A stretch of 54,673 nucleotides of DNA from Mycolicibacterium pyrenivorans (GTDB taxonomy: Bacteria > Actinomycetota > Actinomycetes > Mycobacteriales > Mycobacteriaceae): contig NZ_JACKSH010000277.1 in NCBI RefSeq assembly GCF_025821625.1, positions 1 through 54,673 on the forward strand, in the 5' to 3' direction. The translations under genes and the position numbers were made by a program. The notes beneath the pieces are model-generated. The model did not search any database. It had not been told where the DNA came from and saw nothing but the letters and a program-made list of their open reading frames with translations. This document shows, piece after piece, positions 17,754 through 26,006 of the stretch. Position 1 is the first letter of the stretch. Each line of letters opens with the position of its first letter.

Positions 17754-19633
17754 CACGATCCACCTCCTCCTCCGCCGCCTCCGCCACCGCCGCCGCCACC
17801 GCCACCGCTGCTGCTGCCGCCGCTCGATGACGACTGCGAGGCGGTGTAGGCACCGATCGAGGACGACAGGGCCGACTCGAAACTGTCGAAGTCCGGACCC
17901 CCTGAGCCTGCGAAGAAGCCGGTCGCCCCCGTCGTCGACGACGTGCTGTACCAATCCGGCTGGGGTGCAACGGAACCGGTGTATGCCTCGTACTTCTTCG
18001 CCCACAGGGCGGCGGCGCCTGCGGCGACCGCGAACGGGACGTAGGCGCTGTATAGGTCTTTTCTCGCCCCGAAGTCGAAGCGGGCCTCCGCAGAGTCGGT
18101 GGCCAACATGCGGTGGAAACCGCCTGCGCGCGACCACAGCTCGCGGCCGGCGGCGGTGCGGCGGGTGCCGACCCCAGCGTTCCACGACCCCGCCGAGAGA
18201 ATGAAGAACGCCGCGAACGGCAGTGCCCACATGGTGCTGGGGAATCCCCACCGGAAGAACGAGCAGATCATCAGGACGAAGGCGACCGCGTTGGCCACGC
18301 GGACCCAGAGTTCCTTGTTGCGCTTGACCATCAGTCCGCCGTCGATGGACCATTTCTCGACGGCCTTGGTCATGTCGGTCTTCGCCTTGCTGAGTCTTTC
18401 ACCGGATTTGACCGTCTTCTTGGCTTCGAACACGGCGCCGGACTTCGTCACCTTCAGCCGCTTGGCGACCGCGAGCCCGACCGGGTCCATGGCCGCCCAC
18501 TGGCGCGTGTCACCGATACCGCGGACGTTCCACTGCTTGTCACCGACCTGCTGCAGGGTGATGAGTCTGCGTTCGGCCAGATGGAACAGCGTTGCGGTCA
18601 GGCCGTTCTTGGGCACCGCCTCGGTGCGGATGTACTCGGTCTGAACCGGCCCCAGCCCCAGCGGCGGCGCGTACTGCAGCGGGAAGCCCGGCGACCGCTC
18701 GAGGGTCATCCGGTACCACAGCAGCCCGCCGAGCCCGAAGATCGCGGTCAGCGCGACCATCCAGATCACGCCGCCGACAGACTGCCCCAGGACCGCATCC
18801 CAGGCGTGCGGCCAGGGCAGGTTCTGCCGCGCCGGGGCCGGGACGTCCACACCGGCGCGCAGCGTGACCGGGGTGCGGGGCGGAAGCGCGGTTGCCGACA
18901 GGGTCACCGTATTGCCGCGGATGGTCAGGTCGTCGCAGGCACGACCGACGCCGAGACCGACCGAACACTGCGCGACGCCGACCGCGGTGGGCAGGGTGAC
19001 GGTGATGTCGGCCCGGTCGATGCGGTTGTTCCAGGACGGGGCGATGACGTTCCAGAAGAAGACCGACGGCGGAGCCGTCGATGAGGGCTCGGACGGCGGA
19101 GCCGTCGATGAGGGCTCGGACGGCGGAGCCGTCGATGAGGGCTCGGTGCTGCCGGTGGTTTCCGCGAACTGCTTGTCGGCGCCGGTGTCACCGGGGTCGA
19201 GGACGCCGGCGATGGTGTACCGGATCTCGAAGACGTGGGTGCCGGCACCGAGGGTGCGATCCGGATCGCCGATCTTGGCCACCCGGAACCGCTGACGGTC
19301 CTCCCACAACATCTGGTAGGGCACCGGGTCGCCGTCGAGCAGCACCGAGTTCACCAGCGGCCGCTGGCGCACTCGCGGGTCGTTCTGGTTGGCGACGTCC
19401 CAATAGCGGAAGATGCCGTGGCGCCCGCTGGGAAACTCCGTGGTGATGGTTTCGACGGCGGTCATGTCTCCAGCGGTGTCCACCGTCATGTCGACGTCGT
19501 AGTCGGTGATCACCACCGGGTCGTAGACGTCCGAGGCGCCGGAGGAGTCGGTTCCGCCCTGGAACACAACGGGCCACAGCAACCCAAAACCGATGAGGAA
19601 CAACGGGATCAGCCACCTGAGCAGACGTCCCAT
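17750..19633 (-). CDS. DUF2207 membrane protein with Gly-rich tail
   Basis: 627 residues. Signal/TM near the N-terminus (LLRWLIPLFLIGFGLLW), a large extracytoplasmic beta-rich domain (about 30-290: YDVDMTVDTAGDMTAVETI, GRHGIFRYW), then a TM near 305-325, a cytoplasmic region and two more TMs (about 440-480), ending in a Ser/Gly tail of about 17 consecutive glycines and SW. This layout is the DUF2207 family, often beside lemA. A 9-residue repeat (SEPSSTAPP x3) lies between the extracytoplasmic strands, at about residues 164-190. ATG at 19633 has CAGGAGGT upstream; an earlier start at 19663 would overlap priA and lacks a ribosome site. Function unknown; a shared cell-envelope role with LemA is inferred. 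Confidence 0.88.
   Translation of the reverse strand: MGRLLRWLIPLFLIGFGLLWPVVFQGGTDSSGASDVYDPVVITDYDVDMTVDTAGDMTAVETITTEFPSGRHGIFRYWDVANQNDPRVRQRPLVNSVLLDGDPVPYQMLWEDRQRFRVAKIGDPDRTLGAGTHVFEIRYTIAGVLDPGDTGADKQFAETTGSTEPSSTAPPSEPSSTAPPSEPSSTAPPSVFFWNVIAPSWNNRIDRADITVTLPTAVGVAQCSVGLGVGRACDDLTIRGNTVTLSATALPPRTPVTLRAGVDVPAPARQNLPWPHAWDAVLGQSVGGVIWMVALTAIFGLGGLLWYRMTLERSPGFPLQYAPPLGLGPVQTEYIRTEAVPKNGLTATLFHLAERRLITLQQVGDKQWNVRGIGDTRQWAAMDPVGLAVAKRLKVTKSGAVFEAKKTVKSGERLSKAKTDMTKAVEKWSIDGGLMVKRNKELWVRVANAVAFVLMICSFFRWGFPSTMWALPFAAFFILSAGSWNAGVGTRRTAAGRELWSRAGGFHRMLATDSAEARFDFGARKDLYSAYVPFAVAAGAAALWAKKYEAYTGSVAPQPDWYSTSSTTGATGFFAGSGGPDFDSFESALSSSIGAYTASQSSSSGGSSSGGGGGGGGGGGGGGGGSW
19065..19145. repeat. 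3 x 27-bp in-frame tandem repeat in the DUF2207 gene
   Basis: Three perfect head-to-tail 27-bp units (19065-19091, 19092-19118, 19119-19145), read on the minus strand as SEPSSTAPP repeated. The length is a multiple of three, so the frame is kept. Perfect identity suggests recent expansion. Confidence 0.97.
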
Positions 19634-19659
19634 GCGACCTCCTGTCGGTTTTGTCAAGA

Positions 19660-21669
19660 TCACCCTATGTGCAATGGGTCGATCTGCACACGAACCGGAT
19701 CCTGATCGTGGCGTGCGCTCTGGATCGCGGTGGCTTTGCGCAGCGCCGCGGCCATGGCCAGCCCGCCCTCGCGGGGGACCCGCACCAGCATCCTGCTGAC
19801 CGGCAGTTCGGCGGCGACGCCGGGGGGCCGTCGTGCCCCGACCGGCAGGTCCGCCGGTCCGATCCGTTCACCGGCCTGCGGTAGCTCCGCGGCGTCCAGC
19901 AGCGCCGCCACGGCGGCCGGCGTGCCGTCCACCGCCGCGATGTGCACCGCCGGAGGCAGGCCGACCTCCTCGCGGGAGTCCAACTCGGCCTGGGCATGTC
20001 CTATCGGATCCCACCTGACGAGTGCCTGCACGGTGGGTATCGCGGATTCCGCGACCACCACGACGAGGCCGCCCTCGGCGCGGCTGCGCACCAGCGCGGC
20101 CGCCGCCATCCAGCGCCGCAGCGTGTCCTCGGCGGCGCGCAGATCCTGCCTTCCCAGCAACGCCCAGCCGTCGAGCAGCAACGCGGCGCCGTAGCCGCCA
20201 TCTGCGGCGGGCTCGACGCCGGGAGTCGAGACGACGACGGCGGGGCGGTGCGGCACGGAGTCCACGACGCTGTCGCCACCCGAGGTGATCACCGGCTTCC
20301 CGGGGAACGCCCGGCCCAGCTCCTCGGCGGTGCGGCGGGCACCGACCACCACTGCGCGCACCGCGTCCGAACCGCACCGCGCGCAGCGCGGCGCCAACTC
20401 CTCACGACCGCACCACCGGCACTCCACGTGCGGGGCATCGCGGCCGGGCAGCGACATCGGACCCGTGCAATGCCTGCACCTGGCGATGGCTCGGCACCGT
20501 CCGCACGCGAGTGCGGGCACATACCCGCGCCGGGGTACCTGAACGAGCACCGGTGAGCCGGCGGCGAGCGCGGTGCGCGCCGCGTCGAGGGCGACCGAGG
20601 GCAGCCTCGCGGTGCGGGCGGCCGGATCACGTTCCTGTGCGTAGGCGCTGTCCTCCAGCGCAACCACACGCGGCGCCCTCGCCCGCAGTGTCTGCCGCGA
20701 TGCCGCCAGATCGTGTGCCCAGCCGCTGCGCACCAGCGCCTGGGCTTCGGCGGTGCGCGCGAAGCCACCGATCAGCGCTGCGCAGCGCACCTGGTGGGCG
20801 CGCAGCATCGCCACCTCACGGGCGTGCGGATAGGGAGCTCGCGGCTCGGCCAGCGAATCGTCGCCGTCGTCCCACAACAGCACCAGCCCCAATTCGGCCA
20901 CGGGTGCGAAAACCGCGCTGCGCGTGCCGATCACCAGCCGCGCATCACCCCGCAACACCGACAGCCACCGGCGGTAGCGCTCGGCCGGACCCAGACCCGC
21001 CGACAACGCGACCACCCTGGACTGCTCCACCTCGGCCAACGCCGCGGCGTGGAGCCGGTCCACGTCGCGCTGATCGGGCACCACCATCAGGACGCCGCGA
21101 CCCGCGTTCACCGTCACCGCAGCGCATTCGACCAGCCGCTGCGGCCACGACTCCCCCGGTAACGCCTGCCAGACGGCCCGCGCCGCGCGTCCGTCCCCCA
21201 GCGCCGCGATGAACTGCGGACCGCCGGTGTAGGAGGACCATCCCGACGTGTCGATGCCGTCGGCGGGAGGTGCTTCGAGTGCCTCGAGCTGCGGTGGCGG
21301 CTTCTTCTCGACGTTGGCGTGCCGGGGCGGGACGGCCAGACGCAGCACGTCGGCGCGGGTGCCTGCATACCGTGCGGCGACCGCGTCGGCCAGCCGACGC
21401 ACGTCGTGGGTTAGCACCCGTTCGGCCGACACGACCTTGTCGAGCCACCGGAGTTGGCCGACATGGTCTGTGTCCGAACGTCTTTCGAGAACGAAGGCGT
21501 CGACCAGTCTGCCGTGGAACCGAACCCGGACACGCACCCCCGGCTGGGCGTCGTCGGACTGGTCCGTCGACACCAGATAGTCGAACTCTCGGTCCAGGTG
21601 CGGCACCGTGAGCATCGGCAGCACGCGAGCGACCGGCTCGTGTTCGGCCGCGTGCCTGGTGGCTGTCAC
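19660..21669 (-). CDS. priA: Primosomal protein PriA with degenerate helicase motifs
   Basis: 669 residues. The eight zinc-binding cysteines are intact (ACGRCRAIARCRHC, then VECRWCGREELAPRCARCGS), as is the N-terminal DNA-binding domain (VPHLDREFDYLVS). The helicase core is not canonical: where E. coli PriA has the Walker A GVTGSGKTE this protein has ALPGESWPQ, and the Walker B DEEH box is WDDGDDS. So it probably cannot hydrolyse ATP as a helicase, though it may still load the replisome at stalled forks. This matches annotations of other mycobacterial PriA proteins. GTG start overlapping the YhhN stop (GTGA). Confidence 0.93.
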   Translation of the reverse strand: MTATRHAAEHEPVARVLPMLTVPHLDREFDYLVSTDQSDDAQPGVRVRVRFHGRLVDAFVLERRSDTDHVGQLRWLDKVVSAERVLTHDVRRLADAVAARYAGTRADVLRLAVPPRHANVEKKPPPQLEALEAPPADGIDTSGWSSYTGGPQFIAALGDGRAARAVWQALPGESWPQRLVECAAVTVNAGRGVLMVVPDQRDVDRLHAAALAEVEQSRVVALSAGLGPAERYRRWLSVLRGDARLVIGTRSAVFAPVAELGLVLLWDDGDDSLAEPRAPYPHAREVAMLRAHQVRCAALIGGFARTAEAQALVRSGWAHDLAASRQTLRARAPRVVALEDSAYAQERDPAARTARLPSVALDAARTALAAGSPVLVQVPRRGYVPALACGRCRAIARCRHCTGPMSLPGRDAPHVECRWCGREELAPRCARCGSDAVRAVVVGARRTAEELGRAFPGKPVITSGGDSVVDSVPHRPAVVVSTPGVEPAADGGYGAALLLDGWALLGRQDLRAAEDTLRRWMAAAALVRSRAEGGLVVVVAESAIPTVQALVRWDPIGHAQAELDSREEVGLPPAVHIAAVDGTPAAVAALLDAAELPQAGERIGPADLPVGARRPPGVAAELPVSRMLVRVPREGGLAMAAALRKATAIQSARHDQDPVRVQIDPLHIG

Positions 21670-22424
21670 TCCGCTGGTCTAGCAGACGGCTCCGACGACC
21701 GCCCGGACAGGAATCCGGCCGTGATCAGCAGCAGCGAGGTCGCATACACCCACCAGATCGGCACCGCCAGCGCTTCGGCGTTCTCCGGCGGCAGTGCGAA
21801 CCTGCCGATGCCGATCATCGCGTCGGAGATCGCGAAGCACACCGCGCCGGCCGCGGTCCACGGTGTCGGGAGGTCGGCGAGCAACGCGGCACCCACCATG
21901 GCGCCGAGCACCGCGATGTACAGCGTGACCGGCACGGCCATGCCCTCGGCGACGAGCCGGGGCCAGAACCACACCAGCAGCGCGACACAGGCGGCCGCCA
22001 TGATCGTCACACCCGCGACGCGGCCGGGCGAGGACGCCGCCAGTGGGAGCAGTGCCGCCAGAAAACACAGATGGGCGATCAGGAATGCCGCGAGCCCGAG
22101 TACGAACGACGGTTCCCACCAGGGCATCGCGAGCAGGAAGTCACCCATTGCCGAGAACAGCAGCGCACCCGTCAGCCAGCGGCGCTCCCGCGCGATGGGG
22201 TGGGTGAGCGCCGCGCCGGCAAGCAACACGGCGGCGAGCGCCTTCACGGCGGGCTGCAGCGCGAACTGGCCGGTCAACTCGGCGCCCGCAGGGAGACGGG
22301 CGGCCGTGACGATCAGGAACAGGCCGTACCCGGCCGCGACCGCCGCCGCCGCCTGCCACAACCCACGTCCGCGGAATCCGGCGGCCGCAGCGCCTCGCTC
22401 GGTCGTCCACCGATTGCTGACCAT
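21666..22424 (-). CDS. YhhN family membrane protein (lysoplasmalogenase-like)
   Basis: 252 residues with about eight hydrophobic segments. It has the YhhN-family signatures: QPAVKALAAVLLAGA, FSAMGDFLLAMP and GLAAFLIAHLCFLAAL in the first half, and CFAISDAMIGIGRF later. Some members (TMEM86B) hydrolyse lysoplasmalogens; bacterial substrates are mostly unknown. It is the first gene of the long minus-strand run through priA, DUF2207, lemA, fmt, rsmB, rpe and ribD. ATG at 22424; the upstream ribosome site is weak (CTGAGG). Confidence 0.85.
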   Translation of the reverse strand: MVSNRWTTERGAAAAGFRGRGLWQAAAAVAAGYGLFLIVTAARLPAGAELTGQFALQPAVKALAAVLLAGAALTHPIARERRWLTGALLFSAMGDFLLAMPWWEPSFVLGLAAFLIAHLCFLAALLPLAASSPGRVAGVTIMAAACVALLVWFWPRLVAEGMAVPVTLYIAVLGAMVGAALLADLPTPWTAAGAVCFAISDAMIGIGRFALPPENAEALAVPIWWVYATSLLLITAGFLSGRSSEPSARPAE

Positions 22425-22532
22425 CCTCAGAAGGTACTAAACGGGTTTGCGGCGGCAGCGCGATTACCTTGTCCCCCTTTGCCAGAATCGCCGCGAACAG
22501 CTGGTTTGCGCTCTGATAGGTTCTGAAGGTTA

Positions 22533-23795
22533 ATGGCCTCACCTCCGCGTCGCAGGAAACCGGACACCGTTCGGGTTGCGACGCTCGACGTGCAGCACAG
22601 CAACCGGCGCTCGGCGGTCATCGTCGGCCCCGTACAGATGCCGTCCACCGAGCAACTCACCGCCCGCTTCGCGGCACTGGCAGCGGTCGGCCCGCTGACG
22701 CGGGTGGGGTTACAGCCGTCGACGCGGCAGACGCGGTGGCGCTACGCACCGGAGGACGTCCGCGATGCCGTGTCCGCCACGGACATGCCGGCGGGTGCCG
22801 ACCCGATCACCCTGCTGACGACGCTGCGGCGGGGCCAGGGCGCAGGGATCCGCGTTCTCGACGCCGGGGACTACCTGGCCATCGACTTCAGTCACGGTCT
22901 CGGCGAGATACCGTTGCTGCACACCGTCATCGACGTGTTGTTCGGCAACCTGGATCCGGCGGATCGGAGTGTCTGGGAGCCCTACCGGCAGTCAGTCCCG
23001 CCGCTGCTGCGGGCCGGTGTGCGGACACTCGGCCGGGGTCCCCACCGGTTGCTGCCGTTGTGGCGCCAGCATCGCCACAACGTCGGAAACCCCCCTCGAC
23101 CACAGGACCGGGACATCGTCGACATCGCACCGTCCCCTGCCACCCGCGTCGCGAAGATACCGGCGACCGAGGTCGCCGAGCTACGGGCTCAGCGGGATCA
23201 TAAGATGCCCGGCGTCAGCCTGTTCGCCGTTCACACCCACGCCCTCCACGAGGCCTTCGCCGCCGCCGGGTTCGACGTCGATCCCATTGTCACCCTGCCT
23301 TTCGACGTGCGCCGCTACCTTCCGAAGCGCCACCAGACGCTCGCCTCGTTCACCGCCGGACTGGATTTCGAGCTCGACAGCCAGGCGGGACCGGACGGGC
23401 TGCACGCGCAGATGGCGGCGGCCAACGCGATGGCGCGGCCGGTGGCCAACCTGATCGCGGGCACCCTCAAGACCCGCGCCGCGATCCGTTCCGGGCAGGC
23501 CGCCGAGTGGGCCGTCCCCGCCCGACGGCGGTTACGGCTGCTGCACTCCAGCATCGGCAACATCCCGCGATCGGGTCAGTGGCCCTTCACCGACCCCGCC
23601 GAGGCCCGCGTCCTGGTCGCCAGTGACCCGACCGGACCCTGCGGGGTGACTGTCACGACCTCCACGGTCATGGGCGCACTCTGGCTCACCGCGGAGTTCC
23701 ACGACTCGGTGTTCGACGCCACGCAGATCGGCCGCGCGCTCGACTCCGTCGCGGATCAGGCCCGCTCACTCGTCGGTGCCTCGTCGCGGCGCTGA
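22533..23795 (+). CDS. Condensation-domain/acyltransferase-fold protein
   Basis: 420 residues, no membrane segments. The sequence looks like the CoA-dependent acyltransferase/NRPS-condensation fold (as in WS/DGAT and Pap proteins). The region DFSHGLGEIPLLHTVIDVL aligns with the HHxxxDG active-site motif but reads S-H121-G-L-G-E125-I: one His is kept and the acidic residue is Glu. The C-terminal part (SSIGNIPRSGQWPFTDPA, VTVTTSTVMGALWLTAEF) matches the DFGWG-side half of that fold. The ATG has GAAGG upstream. It is divergent from the YhhN gene and convergent, 15 bp away, with the glycan operon. It could transfer an acyl group in that locus. Substrate unknown. Confidence 0.6.
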   Translation: MASPPRRRKPDTVRVATLDVQHSNRRSAVIVGPVQMPSTEQLTARFAALAAVGPLTRVGLQPSTRQTRWRYAPEDVRDAVSATDMPAGADPITLLTTLRRGQGAGIRVLDAGDYLAIDFSHGLGEIPLLHTVIDVLFGNLDPADRSVWEPYRQSVPPLLRAGVRTLGRGPHRLLPLWRQHRHNVGNPPRPQDRDIVDIAPSPATRVAKIPATEVAELRAQRDHKMPGVSLFAVHTHALHEAFAAAGFDVDPIVTLPFDVRRYLPKRHQTLASFTAGLDFELDSQAGPDGLHAQMAAANAMARPVANLIAGTLKTRAAIRSGQAAEWAVPARRRLRLLHSSIGNIPRSGQWPFTDPAEARVLVASDPTGPCGVTVTTSTVMGALWLTAEFHDSVFDATQIGRALDSVADQARSLVGASSRR

Positions 23796-23810
23796 CCGAC
23801 CCCGGCCCGC

Positions 23811-26006
23811 TCACCGCTCACCGCCGTGGTTGTGCGGCGCCCAGTACTCGTTGACGCTGCGGAAGACCGCGGTTTCGCCGTGTTCGTGGACCAACGTCCA
23901 CTTCGGTGACCGCCGGATCGCATCCTGCACGAGCCCGACAGCATCCGGCCGGAAGTCACCGTAGTAGCGAATCGCCTTGTTCGACTGTTCGCTGAAGATC
24001 ACGTACGCCGTGTAGACGCCGTCGGTCACGTCGTCGTTGAGCGTCCTCAGGTCGTCCTCGCTCGGGAACGTCGCCTTCAGTTGCGGCAGATTGGGATCTC
24101 GGCCGTCCCACAGGTCGTAGCTGACCGGCTCGTCGTAGTAGGGGTTGAACCGCGTCAGTTCGGCATAGTCGGCATTGACCCGCGACGGCATACCGCCCAA
24201 TCTGAGCATCACGAATCTGGTGCGGATATCCGCGTCCCTGGTGAGCGTCTCCATCAGATCGACCTGTGCGCGCGTCTCGAAGATCAAGGGCCACAACGCG
24301 ACATAGCCGTGTAACCCGGCGACCGCCACACCGGTCAGCCCGATCACCGCCACTGCCCTTGCGAGTACCCGGCGTACGCCGCCACCGACCCCGTCCATCG
24401 CCGCGACCACCGCCGGGGCGATCAGGATCGCACAACCCAGAAGTGAGTACAGGTACACCCGGAAGATCGCCTCACCGCCGTAGCTCTGTCCGAGGAGCAG
24501 ACCGAACGAACTGAAGGCGACGATGCCGAGCGCCAACACCGGGCGCTTCCGTCGCCGCGACCAGACAGCACAGGCGAAGGCGGTGAGCACCACCAGGATG
24601 GACAGCACCCGCACCACCGCGGAGGTGAAGTCCTTGGCGGGCAGTCCGGAGGTCAGGATGTTGCTCGTGGCATTGCTCAACGGGCTGCCGCCGGACAGCA
24701 ACCCGTAGGGCAGCACCGCCTCCAGGTTCAGCACGAGATAGGCGGCCGCGATCGCCGCCATGACCAGCGCGACCCATCGCGGTCTGGCCGCCTTGAGGGC
24801 GCAGAGCAGGCAGGCCGCGCCCACCGCCCAGAACGGTGTCAGCTGGTGGGTGGGCACGGTCGCAGCGAACACCCCGATCGCCAGCACCCCGCAGGCAGGG
24901 CTGCGCGGCGACGCCAACAGCAGCACCAGCATGCCGAACACCAGGACCACCGACCACGCCTGCGGCGAGAAGTAGTCCTGCCCAACCCAGTTCGTGATCT
25001 CGGCGATGAACGCGGCGGTGACCGCGGTCCGTCGGGAACGCCCGATGACACGTGCGGCGCTGTACACCGCGAGGGCGATCAGGACGTGCATCACCGGTGC
25101 GAAAACGTGCGCGACGGTGATCGCGGGAATCCCGGTCACCTCGCAGAACCACGCCCAGGTGACGAAGAAGGCGGACCACTGGGCATAGATGTCGGTGCCG
25201 TCGGGCGCGATCCGCCCGTGCACCATGATGTAGTCGACGACGGCGAGGTGCTTGTAGGTCCAGTCGTAGAGCGGAACCTCGGTCGCCACGACCGTCGTCA
25301 CCCGGGCCACGGTGATCGCCGCACCGACCGCGACGGCGGCGGGAAGCAACTGGCGGCCGCGCACCGCGACCAGCAGCGCCGAGGAGCACAGCACGATGCA
25401 CACCGCCAGCAGCGGACCCGTGCCGGAGAACAAGAGGCCGTAGTAGCTGGCGTCCACCCCGGGAAGGCCGGGCACCGCCGCCACCCAGACCGCGATCGCG
25501 AGCCCACTCAGCAGCAGCGAGAGATTCTGCCGGACAAAGGATCTGCGTGCCGGTCCGACAACGGTGCGCCGGCGCCACTGCCGACCGGCGGCCATCACGG
25601 TGTTTCCGGTGCGGTAGTACCAGAATGCGCTGCTGGCTGCGACGGCAACCACCTCGACCCAGAGGATGTCGGGGGGCCTCCACCGATAGGACCACATCGC
25701 GACGATGGCCACGAGCGTGATGATCGCCGCGCCCAGCACCGGTACCGATGAGGGCAGGGCCGGTCGCGGAATGCGCACCCAGGTCAACACCGCCGCGCCG
25801 GGCCCGATGGCCATGAACACCGCGAGGCACACCGCACGCATCGTGCTCGGCAGGTCCATCAGGGCGATCGCGCCCACCGCCGCACCCACGGCGGCGAGGT
25901 CTGCCAATCGGAACTGCCCGGCGGGCAGCCGGTGCCACATCGGCGGTGGGGTCGACATCCTCGACGGTTTCCCGGCGTCGACGATCGGCTCGAGCGTCGC
26001 GGTCAC
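23811..26006 (-). CDS. Large polytopic membrane protein, GT-C-like
   Basis: 731 residues with roughly 12-14 membrane segments through about residue 575, then a soluble C-terminal domain of about 150 residues rich in aromatic residues (RFNPYYDEPVSYDLWDGRD). The loop WTYKHLAVVDYIMVHGRIAPDGTDIYAQWSAFF resembles the extracytoplasmic acidic loops of GT-C glycosyltransferases, which use polyprenyl-phosphate sugars. No exact family is recognised; a Wzy-like polymerase is the alternative. GTG at 26006 overlaps the upstream GT2 stop (GTGA); an internal ATG at 25958 is another possible start. Last gene of the glycan operon. Confidence 0.65.
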   Translation of the reverse strand: MTATLEPIVDAGKPSRMSTPPPMWHRLPAGQFRLADLAAVGAAVGAIALMDLPSTMRAVCLAVFMAIGPGAAVLTWVRIPRPALPSSVPVLGAAIITLVAIVAMWSYRWRPPDILWVEVVAVAASSAFWYYRTGNTVMAAGRQWRRRTVVGPARRSFVRQNLSLLLSGLAIAVWVAAVPGLPGVDASYYGLLFSGTGPLLAVCIVLCSSALLVAVRGRQLLPAAVAVGAAITVARVTTVVATEVPLYDWTYKHLAVVDYIMVHGRIAPDGTDIYAQWSAFFVTWAWFCEVTGIPAITVAHVFAPVMHVLIALAVYSAARVIGRSRRTAVTAAFIAEITNWVGQDYFSPQAWSVVLVFGMLVLLLASPRSPACGVLAIGVFAATVPTHQLTPFWAVGAACLLCALKAARPRWVALVMAAIAAAYLVLNLEAVLPYGLLSGGSPLSNATSNILTSGLPAKDFTSAVVRVLSILVVLTAFACAVWSRRRKRPVLALGIVAFSSFGLLLGQSYGGEAIFRVYLYSLLGCAILIAPAVVAAMDGVGGGVRRVLARAVAVIGLTGVAVAGLHGYVALWPLIFETRAQVDLMETLTRDADIRTRFVMLRLGGMPSRVNADYAELTRFNPYYDEPVSYDLWDGRDPNLPQLKATFPSEDDLRTLNDDVTDGVYTAYVIFSEQSNKAIRYYGDFRPDAVGLVQDAIRRSPKWTLVHEHGETAVFRSVNEYWAPHNHGGER

